From a virus: a stretch of DNA of 46,988 nucleotides. The stretch covers positions 1 to 46,988 of the IMG/VR virus record IMGVR_UViG_3300043434_000826. One strand, given 5' to 3'. Each line of letters starts with the position of its first letter. Position 1 is the first letter of the stretch. The notes under the pieces were generated by a model. That model was not told the origin of the DNA. It made no database searches and saw only the letters and a program-made list of their open reading frames with translations. The position numbers and the translations under genes were made by a program. Positions 22,964 to 29,630 of the stretch are shown here, piece by piece.

Positions 22964-23176
22964 ATGAGAGCATACTACACACTATCATCACCAGCAGTTT
23001 ACGACTCTTTGGAAGTTCGCCCTTATGATGACTTGGTTTTTTCCATCTATGGTCATATCGAAGGAGAAGGCTTTGAGTGTATCGGCGATTTTAATTCGTT
23101 CGATGCGGCTTGCAGCGTAGCAGAAAAACTTGGCGGCAAATTAGTCAAAAAAATTCTTGACACTGACCACAATTAA
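22964..23176 (+). CDS. Hypothetical protein, 70 aa
   Basis: I use ATG 22964, one base after the previous stop, in place of an ATG at 22952 inside the upstream gene. Beta-rich with a C-terminal Gly-Gly-Lys-Leu segment. Its end overlaps the -35 of the next promoter. Confidence 0.6.
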   Translation: MRAYYTLSSPAVYDSLEVRPYDDLVFSIYGHIEGEGFECIGDFNSFDAACSVAEKLGGKLVKKILDTDHN

Positions 23177-23185
23177 CCTCACACT
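23157..23185 (+). promoter_or_regulatory. Promoter of 23215 gene
   Basis: TTGACA, 17-bp spacer, CACACT (weak -10), CTCCCCGC spacer; ATG 29 nt after the -10, preceded by an ACTACTACTAC-type leader. Confidence 0.55.
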
Positions 23186-23214
23186 CTCCCCGCAACACTA
23201 ACTACTACTACATT

Positions 23215-23403
23215 ATGCTACACATTTGCCAAGGATACTTCCTAACCGATAAACAAGAAATCAAAGACGTTATCATTTCTGATGGCTCTTGGAATGGGAG
23301 CTGTGACGATGACGATATTTTCTACTACACTGACGGTGAGCCTGTAGAAGGTTTTCATGACGATTTCTTTATTACTCATGCTGAGCCGATGAAAATTGCT
23401 TAA
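23215..23403 (+). CDS. Hypothetical acidic protein, 62 aa
   Basis: Very acidic (SCDDDDIFYYTDGEPVEG). Unknown function. Leader contains CTACTACTACA just before the ATG. Confidence 0.6.
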   Translation: MLHICQGYFLTDKQEIKDVIISDGSWNGSCDDDDIFYYTDGEPVEGFHDDFFITHAEPMKIA

Positions 23404-23410
23404 AAACATC

Positions 23411-23439
23411 TTGACATCGCCCCCAAAGTAAGCAATACT
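23411..23439 (+). promoter_or_regulatory. Orphan promoter running into HNH gene 3' end
   Basis: TTGACA, 17-bp spacer, AATACT, then a C-rich spacer. No plus-strand gene follows: the next sequence is the 3' end of the minus-strand HNH gene. It may be the displaced promoter of a lost gene or of the RuvB-like gene. Confidence 0.5.
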
Positions 23440-23458
23440 TCTCCCCCCCCCACCAATA

Positions 23459-24085
23459 CTAATATTTCCCACTTTTACTCATATTGTCTTTTGCCCACAA
23501 GGGCTGTAGATTAGTATAATGAAAGCAGGTTTTTATTTCTTCGGGGTCTGTTAAGTCAAATGAGCAGCGTGGTTTAATATGGTCGATATGCCAACAGTCA
23601 GAATGATCACCATTGGGATTGCCATAATTTTCCCAAGTCATGCCGTCTAAAAACAAAGATTCTAAATAAAGTTTTAGCTCTGGCATGGAGCATCCTATTA
23701 ACTCCATAGTTCGTTGAGATTTCGCGCCCAATAAAAAACCATAAATTCTCTGTCTCAAAGCTTTACGCAAACGAATTTGAGGATTTGACCTGTTCTTTCT
23801 TCGGTTATTTGCTAACCGAGACTTAACTGATTCTTTATTGTTTTCATACCACTCTCTATTTTGAGCGTTTTTCTTTTCTTTGTTACGTTCAAACCAAGAG
23901 CGATGAGCCAACTTCTGCTTTTCTTTATTTGCATCTCTATACGATTGAAAGTAATCGGGATTAGCTTCCATCCATTTCTTCTTTTTTAATTGACAGCATT
24001 CTTTGCAAGAGTATTGGGTTTTATAAAACTCACTAATGTCTTTTGCTTTTTTACAACTTGCACACCAACGACAATTATTTTGCAT
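23459..24085 (-). CDS. HNH endonuclease
   Basis: 208 aa from ATG 24085. N-terminal Cys pairs (CRWCASCKK, later CKECC) suggest a zinc ribbon, then a long basic helical region. The C-terminal HNH core reads SDCWHIDHIKPRC, then FDL, HYTNLQPLWAKDN and SKSGKY, the standard layout of free-standing phage HNH homing-type nucleases. Longer starts (24157, 24235) would run through the plus-strand promoter at 24108-24135, so 24085 is preferred. It is the only minus-strand gene in the 6-27 kb plus block, which fits insertion as a mobile gene. Confidence 0.8.
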   Translation of the reverse strand: MQNNCRWCASCKKAKDISEFYKTQYSCKECCQLKKKKWMEANPDYFQSYRDANKEKQKLAHRSWFERNKEKKNAQNREWYENNKESVKSRLANNRRKNRSNPQIRLRKALRQRIYGFLLGAKSQRTMELIGCSMPELKLYLESLFLDGMTWENYGNPNGDHSDCWHIDHIKPRCSFDLTDPEEIKTCFHYTNLQPLWAKDNMSKSGKY

Positions 24086-24107
24086 CAAAAATTCTTTCTC
24101 TTTTTTG

Positions 24108-24135
24108 TTGACAATCTGCCCCGATATTGTAAAAC
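24108..24135 (+). promoter_or_regulatory. Promoter of RuvB-like gene
   Basis: TTGACA, 16-bp spacer, TAAAAC. A leader of about 60 nt ends in ACTACTAACTATTCG before ATG 24200. Confidence 0.6.
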
Positions 24136-24199
24136 TTTCCTTGTCGAAGTAACTCATACTTCTTATTACACTTAAAACACTAAAACTACTAACTATTCG

Positions 24200-25111
24200 A
24201 TGAAAATGTTTGAAAACATGATTGGTCAACCTCACATCAAATCAACTCTTCAATTCTATGTTGAGGCTGCGCAAAACGGCGGTGTTATTCCTCCTGTGCT
24301 TTTGACTGGGGCGCGTGGACTTGGTAAGACAGAATTTGCCAGAGAGTTCAGCAAACTTCTTAAAAAACCAATTTTGGAAATTAACTGCTCGACGATCAAA
24401 AACAATCGTCAATTCTTTGAGCAGATTTTCATCCCTATTGTCATGAACAATGACATTGTTTTGATTTTTGACGAATGCCACGCACTCCCCAAAGACTTGC
24501 AAAATGCGTTTCTGACAGTATTCAACGTGGAGAAAGGTTTCCGCAAGAACTTTGAATGGGACGGTAGCTCTATGGAGTTCGACTTCTCCCGCCAAAGCTA
24601 TCTGTTCGCTACAACCGAACCAGACAAAATCTTCGCTCCTCTGAAAGACCGCTTTGAAGAGATTGACTTCCGCCCCTACTCCTCCGATGAGATGGCGCAG
24701 ATTCTCCAGAGCCGTGCTGACTGGGTAGAGTTTCAAGGTGACGTTATTGACGAGATTGTTCCAACACTTCGCGGCAATGCTCGTAGCGCAGTTAAACGTG
24801 CAAAACAAATCTGTCTCTACTGTGAGGGCAAAAACAATCATAAGTTCGGGCAAGACGAATGGAAAGAATTGTGCGATAAGCTTGGCATTACTGCTGATGG
24901 CTTGTCAAACTCTGAGATCCAGATTCTTTCTGTGCTTAAACAGCGCGGTCCTTGCACTTTGGCTATGTTGTCAGCGGCAACTGGTTTCTCAAGGACTGCA
25001 TTGCAACGCGACATTGAGATGCACTTGCTGCGTAAAAATCTCATGCGCATCGAGGGCAAACGCGAAATCACAGGCGCAGGTATCAAAGCCCTAGAAAAAC
25101 TTTCTGTGTAA
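24200..25111 (+). CDS. RuvB-like Holliday-junction ATPase
   Basis: 303 aa. Walker A GARGLGKTEF (residues 37-46) and Walker B LIFDECH (88-94, with DECH in place of RuvB DEIH), then an ATTEPDK sensor-1 region and LRGNARSAVKRAKQ sensor-2-like helix. The C-terminal NSEIQILSVLKQRGP then ATGFSRTALQRDIEMHLLRK is a winged helix like that of RuvB. It probably remodels recombination or replication intermediates. Clamp-loader and other AAA+ proteins are alternatives, but the C-terminal winged helix favours RuvB. Confidence 0.8.
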   Translation: MKMFENMIGQPHIKSTLQFYVEAAQNGGVIPPVLLTGARGLGKTEFAREFSKLLKKPILEINCSTIKNNRQFFEQIFIPIVMNNDIVLIFDECHALPKDLQNAFLTVFNVEKGFRKNFEWDGSSMEFDFSRQSYLFATTEPDKIFAPLKDRFEEIDFRPYSSDEMAQILQSRADWVEFQGDVIDEIVPTLRGNARSAVKRAKQICLYCEGKNNHKFGQDEWKELCDKLGITADGLSNSEIQILSVLKQRGPCTLAMLSAATGFSRTALQRDIEMHLLRKNLMRIEGKREITGAGIKALEKLSV

Positions 25112-25124
25112 TGGTGTAGTAAGC

Positions 25125-25152
25125 GAGGGAGCAGAGTGGTGTCTGCTCCCTC
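25125..25152. other. Strong hairpin after RuvB-like gene
   Basis: A perfect 11-bp stem GAGGGAGCAGA/TCTGCTCCCTC with a 6-nt loop; no U-run follows. A transcript-stability or weak termination element. Confidence 0.55.
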
Positions 25153-25186
25153 CAAACGCCAAATTCTTTTTAGACAAATAAACAAT

Positions 25187-25375
25187 ATGGAAATACATAT
25201 TCCCGAATACATTCGTGAGACATTAAATAAAAGTCCGAACGCTAGTCCATCAAATAATATCATCGTCACGCAAATAGACGAAAAGATTTATTCGGCAAGG
25301 TGGAACCTACAACCCAATAGAATGGAACTCGACCAACTATGGGAAGTTAATTGCGAAAAAGAACTCGCGAAATAA
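25187..25375 (+). CDS. Hypothetical protein, 62 aa
   Basis: Start at ATG 25187 after AAATAAACAAT; the frame from 25136 runs through the hairpin and is rejected. Unknown function. Confidence 0.55.
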   Translation: MEIHIPEYIRETLNKSPNASPSNNIIVTQIDEKIYSARWNLQPNRMELDQLWEVNCEKELAK

Positions 25376-25383
25376 CAAATAAA

Positions 25384-25457
25384 GCGCTTGTAACTTAGCG
25401 GTCTAAAGTATTCGACTCATAATCGAGGAATCACTGGTTCGAATCCAGTCGGGCGCA
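25384..25457 (+). tRNA. tRNA with CAT anticodon (Met or Ile2)
   Basis: Acceptor GCGCTTG/CGGGCGC (two G-U), D-stem ACTT/AAGT, anticodon stem TTCGA/TCGAG with loop CTCATAA, T-arm ACTGG-TTCGAAT-CCAGT, discriminator A. CCA not encoded. Elongator Met versus lysidine-modified Ile cannot be decided by eye. Confidence 0.88.
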
Positions 25458-25464
25458 CTTTTTA

Positions 25465-25555
25465 GGGGAAATGGCAGAGTGGTCTAATGCGCTCGACTTG
25501 AAATCGAGAGTGGGTTAAAAGCTCACCGTGGGTTCGAATCCTACTTTCCCCGCCA
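25465..25555 (+). tRNA. tRNA-Ser (TGA)
   Basis: Acceptor GGGGAAA/TTTCCCC, anticodon stem CTCGA/TCGAG with loop CTTGAAA, long variable arm, canonical T-loop, discriminator G and encoded CCA. Class II tRNA of 91 nt. Confidence 0.93.
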
Positions 25556-25571
25556 ACCAAATCAAACAAAC

Positions 25572-25645
25572 TTTTCTGTAGCTTAATGGGACAAAGCGAC
25601 TGTAGTAATATTCAGTAGATGTAGGTTCGAATCCTACCAGAAAAA
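25572..25645 (+). tRNA. tRNA with unusual anticodon arm, identity unclear
   Basis: Acceptor TTTTCTG/CAGAAAA, D-stem GCTT/AAGC and T-arm GTAGG-TTCGAAT-CCTAC are normal. The anticodon arm has only ACTG/CAGT paired around TAGTAATATT, giving a 10-nt loop, or 8 nt if a T-T mismatch is allowed. No T33 followed by an obvious anticodon; AAT (Ile) or TAA (Leu) are possible readings. CCA not encoded. Confidence 0.6.
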
Positions 25646-25657
25646 CCTCAAATAAAT

Positions 25658-25735
25658 GAGGGGGTATCGGAACTGCCTTCTAAGCAGTAGCACCGTAAGG
25701 GATCAATGCTGGTTCGAATCCAGTTCCCCTCACCA
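25658..25735 (+). tRNA. tRNA-Arg (TCT) lacking a D-arm
   Basis: Acceptor GAGGGGG/TCCCCTC, anticodon stem ACTGC/GCAGT with loop CTTCTAA, T-arm GCTGG-TTCGAAT-CCAGT, discriminator A and encoded CCA are all good. Only seven bases (TATCGGA) separate acceptor and anticodon stems, so no D-stem forms. A 19-nt variable region contains ACCGTAAGGG, whose CCG could pair with the CGG of the short linker. Confidence 0.7.
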
Positions 25736-25757
25736 ATTTTTAATCAAAAAAAAAATG

Positions 25758-25785
25758 TTGACAACTTCCCGAAATTTGCTACATT
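25758..25785 (+). promoter_or_regulatory. Promoter of 25808 gene
   Basis: TTGACA, 16-bp spacer, TACATT, TCTCCCGC spacer; ATG 22 nt after the -10. Confidence 0.75.
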
Positions 25786-25807
25786 TCTCCCGCACCCAAT
25801 TACTGCT

Positions 25808-26347
25808 ATGACTAACGAAGACCTTATCCAAATCGAACAAAGCCTCGACAACGCCGCCAATGAACTGCTTGATGCCGTCTACGCATCAAAAGAACTGCGC
25901 GAACAATACGAACAGTTTTCGGCTCATTTGAATCTCGCGATTCACAGTGCGTCTTTGCCCGTAAAGCAGAAAACAAAAAAAGAAATTCTGGAAGAAGCTT
26001 TTCAATACTACGCCGCCGATCCTTCTCGCAGAGCAACTAACGCAGAGGGCAGTTGCAGATACCTTATGGAAGACGGTCGCAAATGTGCCGTTGGTCACTG
26101 CTTAATCGAAGGAAAGAAAATTTGCTTTGGCGGTATGCAAAAAGACCCTATCTTTGCAGAGATTCAAGCGAATCAAATCGACAATCTCGACTCTCATTTG
26201 TTGCCAGAGTATCGGGGACATAGTGTTGATTTCTGGCAAGAGCTTCAATACTGGCACGATAACTGTCTGAACTTTACAGAAACAGGCTTATCTGAAGAGG
26301 GGCAACATAGAGCAAACAATCTTTTGGAAAGATTTGCTGACAAATAA
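25808..26347 (+). CDS. Hypothetical protein with phage CxY...CAVGH motif, 179 aa
   Basis: The middle segment GSCRYLMEDGRKCAVGHCL is a recurring Cys-containing motif in small phage proteins of unknown role. Helical N-terminus. I use ATG 25808; the longer frame from 25706 would overlap the tRNA-Arg gene. Confidence 0.7.
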   Translation: MTNEDLIQIEQSLDNAANELLDAVYASKELREQYEQFSAHLNLAIHSASLPVKQKTKKEILEEAFQYYAADPSRRATNAEGSCRYLMEDGRKCAVGHCLIEGKKICFGGMQKDPIFAEIQANQIDNLDSHLLPEYRGHSVDFWQELQYWHDNCLNFTETGLSEEGQHRANNLLERFADK

Positions 26348-26392
26348 CTTGACACAATCCCCAAAACAAACAACAATACTTCCTCACCTCTT

Positions 26393-26650
26393 ATGATTAC
26401 ATCAGAACAACTACTAGAAAATCGCAGCATCACAGAACCCACGGTCGCAACCCTCATCTTGGAAGTGCCATGGAATGAAACATCGTTCGGAAACATTCAG
26501 CGTATTCTTGCTGATACCGTAGAAAATGAAGTCTTCGATAACGTGGACATTCTCGACTATGAGCCAATCTCATACGACAGCGAAAAACAAACCTTTCAAA
26601 TCAAATACACTCTTGGGGTAATTGACCTACTGGAAACCATCGGAGCATAA
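26393..26650 (+). CDS. Hypothetical acidic protein, 85 aa
   Basis: Beta-rich, acidic. A TTGACA at 26349 lies 44 nt upstream, with AATACT at 26375 spaced too far (20 bp) to be a firm promoter. Unknown function. Confidence 0.6.
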   Translation: MITSEQLLENRSITEPTVATLILEVPWNETSFGNIQRILADTVENEVFDNVDILDYEPISYDSEKQTFQIKYTLGVIDLLETIGA

Positions 26651-26668
26651 TTCTAACACCAAAACAAA

Positions 26669-26809
26669 ATGAAACAAATAAAACAATTGTTCTTTCGTAT
26701 CTTCTCCCGCCGCAAGCCTGTCTATGGCGCGAAAATCTTTCAACAGCGTAGCTGGCTGGCTAAAAAAGTCGATGACGCTTTGTGGGATCGCTATCACAAC
26801 GTCAATTAA
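26669..26809 (+). CDS. Small basic protein, 46 aa
   Basis: MKQIKQLFFRIFSRRKPVYG then QQRSWLAKKVDDALWDRYH. ATG after ACACCAAAACAAA, clean TAA. Basic and probably helical. Unknown function. Confidence 0.55.
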   Translation: MKQIKQLFFRIFSRRKPVYGAKIFQQRSWLAKKVDDALWDRYHNVN

Positions 26810-26826
26810 AAATACAAAAAAACACC

Positions 26827-26855
26827 TTGACAAACGCCACAAAAAATCCTACATT
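26827..26855 (+). promoter_or_regulatory. Promoter of 26895 gene
   Basis: TTGACA, 17-bp spacer, TACATT, TCTCCCGCC spacer; ATG 39 nt after the -10 with an (ACT)n leader. Confidence 0.75.
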
Positions 26856-26894
26856 TCTCCCGCCCCCCACTACTACTACTAACTAACTACTACT

Positions 26895-27392
26895 ATGCCC
26901 AATTACTGTTTCAACAAACTAACCGTAACAAACTCCACTCCAAAACTCGAAGCCTTTCTTAAAGAGCATGGCTTGTCGTTCGAGGCTATCGTCAAACCAG
27001 AGCGTCCTGAGAATGATGAAAATGGTTTTGCTACTATTGGTGCACAAACTTCTGCTTGGGGAACTAAGTGGGATTTGACTGAGGAAGAAGCAAAAGAAAC
27101 TGCCGAATCTCTTTTGAATGGTGGCTCATGCTTTTTTGATACTGCATGGTCGCCGCCTAGTGAGGCTATTCGCGCACTGAGTGAGTTGACAGGCGCATCG
27201 TTTCTTCTTGCTTACTTTGAGCCAGGATGCTGGTTCTGGGGCGCAGAGGTTATGGAAGATGGCTGCATCGCAACCGAGTTCGATGGCAATGAGACTAAAG
27301 AACAGCTCAAAGAGTTTCTAGTAGAATACATGGACTACGATGAGGAAGATGCGAACGAACACGCTGGCTTAAACGAAGAAGACGACGAGTAA
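26895..27392 (+). CDS. YubB ferredoxin-like (DUF1281/Api92-like) protein
   Basis: 165 aa. MPNYCFNKLTVT at the N-terminus, TSAWGTKWD in the middle, CFFDTAWSPPSEAIRALS, and a C-terminal FEPGCWFWGAEV match the order typical of the phage/plasmid Api92-like family with a ferredoxin-like fold. Molecular function not established. Acidic tail. Last gene of the plus-strand block before the terminator. Confidence 0.75.
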   Translation: MPNYCFNKLTVTNSTPKLEAFLKEHGLSFEAIVKPERPENDENGFATIGAQTSAWGTKWDLTEEEAKETAESLLNGGSCFFDTAWSPPSEAIRALSELTGASFLLAYFEPGCWFWGAEVMEDGCIATEFDGNETKEQLKEFLVEYMDYDEEDANEHAGLNEEDDE

Positions 27393-27427
27393 ATCAGCAA
27401 ACTCCAAATAAGATAACGACAAATAAG

Positions 27428-27455
27428 CGCACTGGGAAACTGGTGCGTTTTTTTT
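27428..27455 (+). terminator. Intrinsic terminator of the plus-strand accessory block
   Basis: 8-bp stem CGCACTGG/CTGGTGCG (two G-U) with a GAAA tetraloop, followed by eight T. It separates the plus block from the converging minus-strand array. Confidence 0.88.
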
Positions 27456-27561
27456 ATTATGCCCCCGATTTAATCAAATAAGGCTAAATAAGGAATGAAT
27501 GTGCCTAAATAAGCGATAGGAAGTAATTTATGACGTATTGCGTATTGAATAGAGACATGAA
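27456..27561. other. AT-rich spacer with CTAAATAAG repeats
   Basis: No gene seen. Contains AAATAAGG (27477), CTAAATAAGG (27484) and CTAAATAAGC (27505), resembling the 3' part of the AATTACGAAC...TAAATAA element. Leads into the first 83-nt repeat. Confidence 0.4.
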
Positions 27562-27644
27562 TAAACTGTTGGAAATCAAGCACTTACAGCAAAATGACCC
27601 CTACGGGGTCTGATCCGTGTAAGTCGTTCATTATCAACAACTTA
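27562..27644 (+). repeat. 83-nt palindromic element, copy R1
   Basis: Core GACCCC-TAC-GGGGTC flanked by CACTTAC/GTAAGTCG arms and terminal TTG...CAA hairpins. The 5' hairpin is degenerate. Downstream of the minus-strand gene 27791-28051. Confidence 0.85.
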
Positions 27645-27657
27645 TAACAAGCAATCG

Positions 27658-27740
27658 TAAACCTTTGAGTTTCAACAACTTACAGCGAAACGACCCCGTA
27701 GGGGTCGCGTGGGTGTAAGTCGTTGATTATCAACAACTTA
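27658..27740 (+). repeat. 83-nt palindromic element, copy R2
   Basis: Core GACCCC-GTA-GGGGTC (loop reversed relative to R1), in tandem with R1 at 96-nt spacing. A CCCTACCCC/GGGGTAGGG hairpin follows at 27753-27778. Confidence 0.85.
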
Positions 27741-27790
27741 CGAAGACGATTTGCCCTACCCCCCGCTAAGGGGTAGGGCGTGCCATGTCA

Positions 27791-28051
27791 TCACTTACCG
27801 TTAGAAAGGTCTAGCATGTCTTCAGCCAAGATTGAGATGAGTTCTTCAGTGTATGTGTAGGGATCATCGCCGCAGCTTTCAGCGTGTTTTTCAATCGCAT
27901 CCCATAGCATAATGCGGGGGCGGTTCTCGTCGTCCTCGTCAACCAAGGCGCAGCAGAGTTGGTCTGCCGTTAAATCGGGAACTTGTGAAAGAAAGTGTCC
28001 AGCGGCACGGAGATAGATAGCGGCATTTTTCGGGTCGTTTAGGTCTGTCAT
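27791..28051 (-). CDS. Hypothetical protein, 86 aa
   Basis: Acidic helical protein (QLCCALVDEDDENRPRIMLW). No family recognised. Last unit of the minus-strand array; single-gene transcription unit with its own promoter, followed by R2 and R1. Confidence 0.65.
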   Translation of the reverse strand: MTDLNDPKNAAIYLRAAGHFLSQVPDLTADQLCCALVDEDDENRPRIMLWDAIEKHAESCGDDPYTYTEELISILAEDMLDLSNGK

Positions 28052-28060
28052 ATCGGGGAA

Positions 28061-28088
28061 AGGTTAGTTGTTTTGAGAGAGTGGTCAA
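28061..28088 (-). promoter_or_regulatory. Promoter of 28051 gene
   Basis: TTGACC, 16-bp spacer, TAACCT, TTCCCCGAT (9 nt), ATG. Confidence 0.78.
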
Positions 28089-28091
28089 GGT

Positions 28092-28151
28092 TTATTTTAA
28101 CGCAATTAAAAACAACAGCAGCGCGAGTAGTAAGATTTGCCAAATGGTCAT
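28092..28151 (-). CDS. Micro membrane peptide, 19 aa
   Basis: MTIWQILLLALLLFLIALK: almost entirely hydrophobic, directly downstream of the GP88-like gene (6 nt gap). A similar 18-aa peptide follows the second GP88-like gene at 34243-34299, which argues for a real two-gene unit. Confidence 0.55.
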   Translation of the reverse strand: MTIWQILLLALLLFLIALK

Positions 28152-28157
28152 GCTGGT

Positions 28158-28877
28158 TCAATCACAAAGTCCGAAGAATTTTTGAGACTCTACAACAAAA
28201 CCCGAAGAATCTTTTTTCGCTTTGCCTTTTTCGACAAGTCCGACGATGACGTTTTGAGGGTCAAGAAAGCGGAGGTCACTTTCGTCACCGCTAACGACAC
28301 GATACCCTTTCCACGTTGGAGGAAGCGAGCCACGGAAAACCACGGCGACATTTCCGCCACTGGCAAGAACAGCATCGACAAGTTTTTCGTTAGACTCAGA
28401 ACGGGAGAATGTCAGATCATAGTTCGATGGCAATTTTTCATCAAGAAAAGCAGTCATTCGAGATACGCTTTTTGTGTAGTCGTAGAATTGAACGTCAGGG
28501 AACAAATCAAAAACAGTTTTGCCGTTCAGTGTGATTTTTTCCCAAGGTAGATCGCTTGTCAGATTCAAACGAAAGCAGGGAGTAAGTTTTTTCTTTTCTG
28601 CCGATTTCACAGCAGCAGCGATTTCTTTCACAAGTTGAGCCATGAATAAAGCCTTGTCTTGAAAGAAGAATTTTGTTTTTGCGATACGTGCAGCTTGCAC
28701 AGTGGAGAAAACGCCATGCCCAGCGGTATTGAGACAAGCAGCAGCACAGCCAGTGCTAGCGTTTTGACAAGTATTGAAGCCCGACAAGTTAGAAGGCGCG
28801 AGGTGAACGCCGAACGTCTGGAAGCCAAGAGCTTCTCCTTTTTTGATTTTGGTATTTGATGTAGTTAGCAATTTCAT
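28158..28877 (-). CDS. GP88-like protein, copy 1
   Basis: 239 aa. Matches the phage gene product 88 family: an N-terminal KLLTTSNTKIKKGE, LSGFNTC, GCAAACLNTAGHG, RIAKTKFFF, FMAQLVKEI, FRLNLTSDLPWEK, and LFPDVQFYDYTK in order. Family function is not established; conserved Cys residues suggest a metal cluster. A second copy lies at 34315-35010. Followed by a 19-aa hydrophobic peptide. Confidence 0.75.
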   Translation of the reverse strand: MKLLTTSNTKIKKGEALGFQTFGVHLAPSNLSGFNTCQNASTGCAAACLNTAGHGVFSTVQAARIAKTKFFFQDKALFMAQLVKEIAAAVKSAEKKKLTPCFRLNLTSDLPWEKITLNGKTVFDLFPDVQFYDYTKSVSRMTAFLDEKLPSNYDLTFSRSESNEKLVDAVLASGGNVAVVFRGSLPPTWKGYRVVSGDESDLRFLDPQNVIVGLVEKGKAKKDSSGFVVESQKFFGLCD

Positions 28878-28885
28878 GCGGAGAA

Positions 28886-28914
28886 AAGTTAGTTGTTTCG
28901 GGGGGAGTTGTCAA
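28886..28914 (-). promoter_or_regulatory. Promoter of GP88-like copy 1
   Basis: TTGACA, 17-bp spacer, TAACTT, TTCTCCGC (8 nt), ATG. Confidence 0.85.
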
Positions 28915-28918
28915 GAAT

Positions 28919-29275
28919 TTACCACCAAGAATAGTAAAAAACTTTCTTGCCCTCCTTGATAGCTTGGCGAGCCACAACAATAAAGTCGAGAGTTTGTTTT
29001 TTGTAGTAGTCATCGCCGCGAGAATCCGAGCCGAAAAAGAAGCCTTTTGTTTCTGGCAATTCATCAGCAAGAACAGCTTGCTCCAAGCGTTCAAGATGTT
29101 TTGCGTTCAATTGCAAAGGAATGCAGTTGAAAGATGGATCATCTTTATGGCGGCGAGGGCAACCCCTTTCTTCCCATAGCTTTTCCATCCAACCATGAAG
29201 CGCGTTATGTTTGCGCCAATAACCTATTTCTTGTTTTTCTTTTCCTTGCTTTGCGTAGAGATACATGTCCAGTCC
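28919..29275 (-). CDS. Phage protein of the MGLDMYLYAK type, 118 aa
   Basis: The opening MGLDMYLYAK then YWRKHNALHGWMEKL is a recognisable small phage family of unknown function. I use ATG 29275 after CACTACTACT, not the TTG-started longer frame. The gene has an unusually long leader for this array, carrying a 7-codon upstream frame. Confidence 0.7.
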   Translation of the reverse strand, partial: GLDMYLYAKQGKEKQEIGYWRKHNALHGWMEKLWEERGCPRRHKDDPSFNCIPLQLNAKHLERLEQAVLADELPETKGFFFGSDSRGDDYYKKQTLDFIVVARQAIKEGKKVFYYSWW

Positions 29276-29297
29276 CATAGTAGTAGTGAGGTGATAG

Positions 29298-29321
29298 TTA
29301 GTTGTGAAGTGCGCCAATCAT
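29298..29321 (-). CDS. Possible 7-codon leader peptide (MIGALHN)
   Basis: Its ATG lies 13 nt after the -10, close to where array genes normally start, while the real gene starts 46 nt further on. It may be a remnant start or a regulatory uORF. Confidence 0.35.
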   Translation of the reverse strand: MIGALHN

Positions 29322-29334
29322 CGGCGACACGCAA

Positions 29335-29362
29335 AAGATAGCATTTCGGCGGGAATTGTCAA
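29335..29362 (-). promoter_or_regulatory. Promoter of 29275 gene
   Basis: TTGACA, 16-bp spacer, TATCTT, TTGCGTGTCGCCG then the uORF ATG. Confidence 0.75.
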
Positions 29363-29474
29363 TATGTTTTTTGTATTTTTTCACAATTATTTTTGTGCGA
29401 TTGTGCGAAAAAAGTTCTTGACAGACTCTAACGAAAAACCTCTAACAGATTTTTACCTACGGCAGCAATCGCCA

Positions 29475-29557
29475 TAAACCGTTGGTTTTCAACAACTTAC
29501 AGCAAAATGACCCCTTCGGGGTCGCGTCGATGTAAGTCGTTGATTTTCAACAACTTA
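29475..29557 (+). repeat. 83-nt palindromic element, copy R3
   Basis: Core GACCCC-TTC-GGGGTC. Has the upstream companion: a TTGACA at 29418 exactly 57 nt before the element, and CTCTAAC/CTCTAAC copies between. Confidence 0.88.
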
Positions 29558-29570
29558 TGAGAATCCCCCA

Positions 29571-29621
29571 CTAGAAGTAAGCTGTTTCCAGTCGGGGCAT
29601 GGAGGCCCTTGTCCTTCTAGC
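29571..29621 (-). other. Hairpin-flanked spacer after 29631-29768
   Basis: CTAGAAG (29571-29577) pairs with CTTCTAG (about 29614-29620) around a GC-rich insert. No U-run. Possible 3' structure of the upstream operon. Confidence 0.4.
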
Positions 29622-29630
29622 GAGGGAAAA

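Noticed and set aside
24242-24853. 203-aa minus-strand frame inside the RuvB-like gene
   Set aside because: Antisense shadow of a conserved AAA+ coding region.
26349-26380. Promoter of the 26393 gene
   Set aside because: TTGACA and AATACT are 20 bp apart, outside the usual 16-18; not called.
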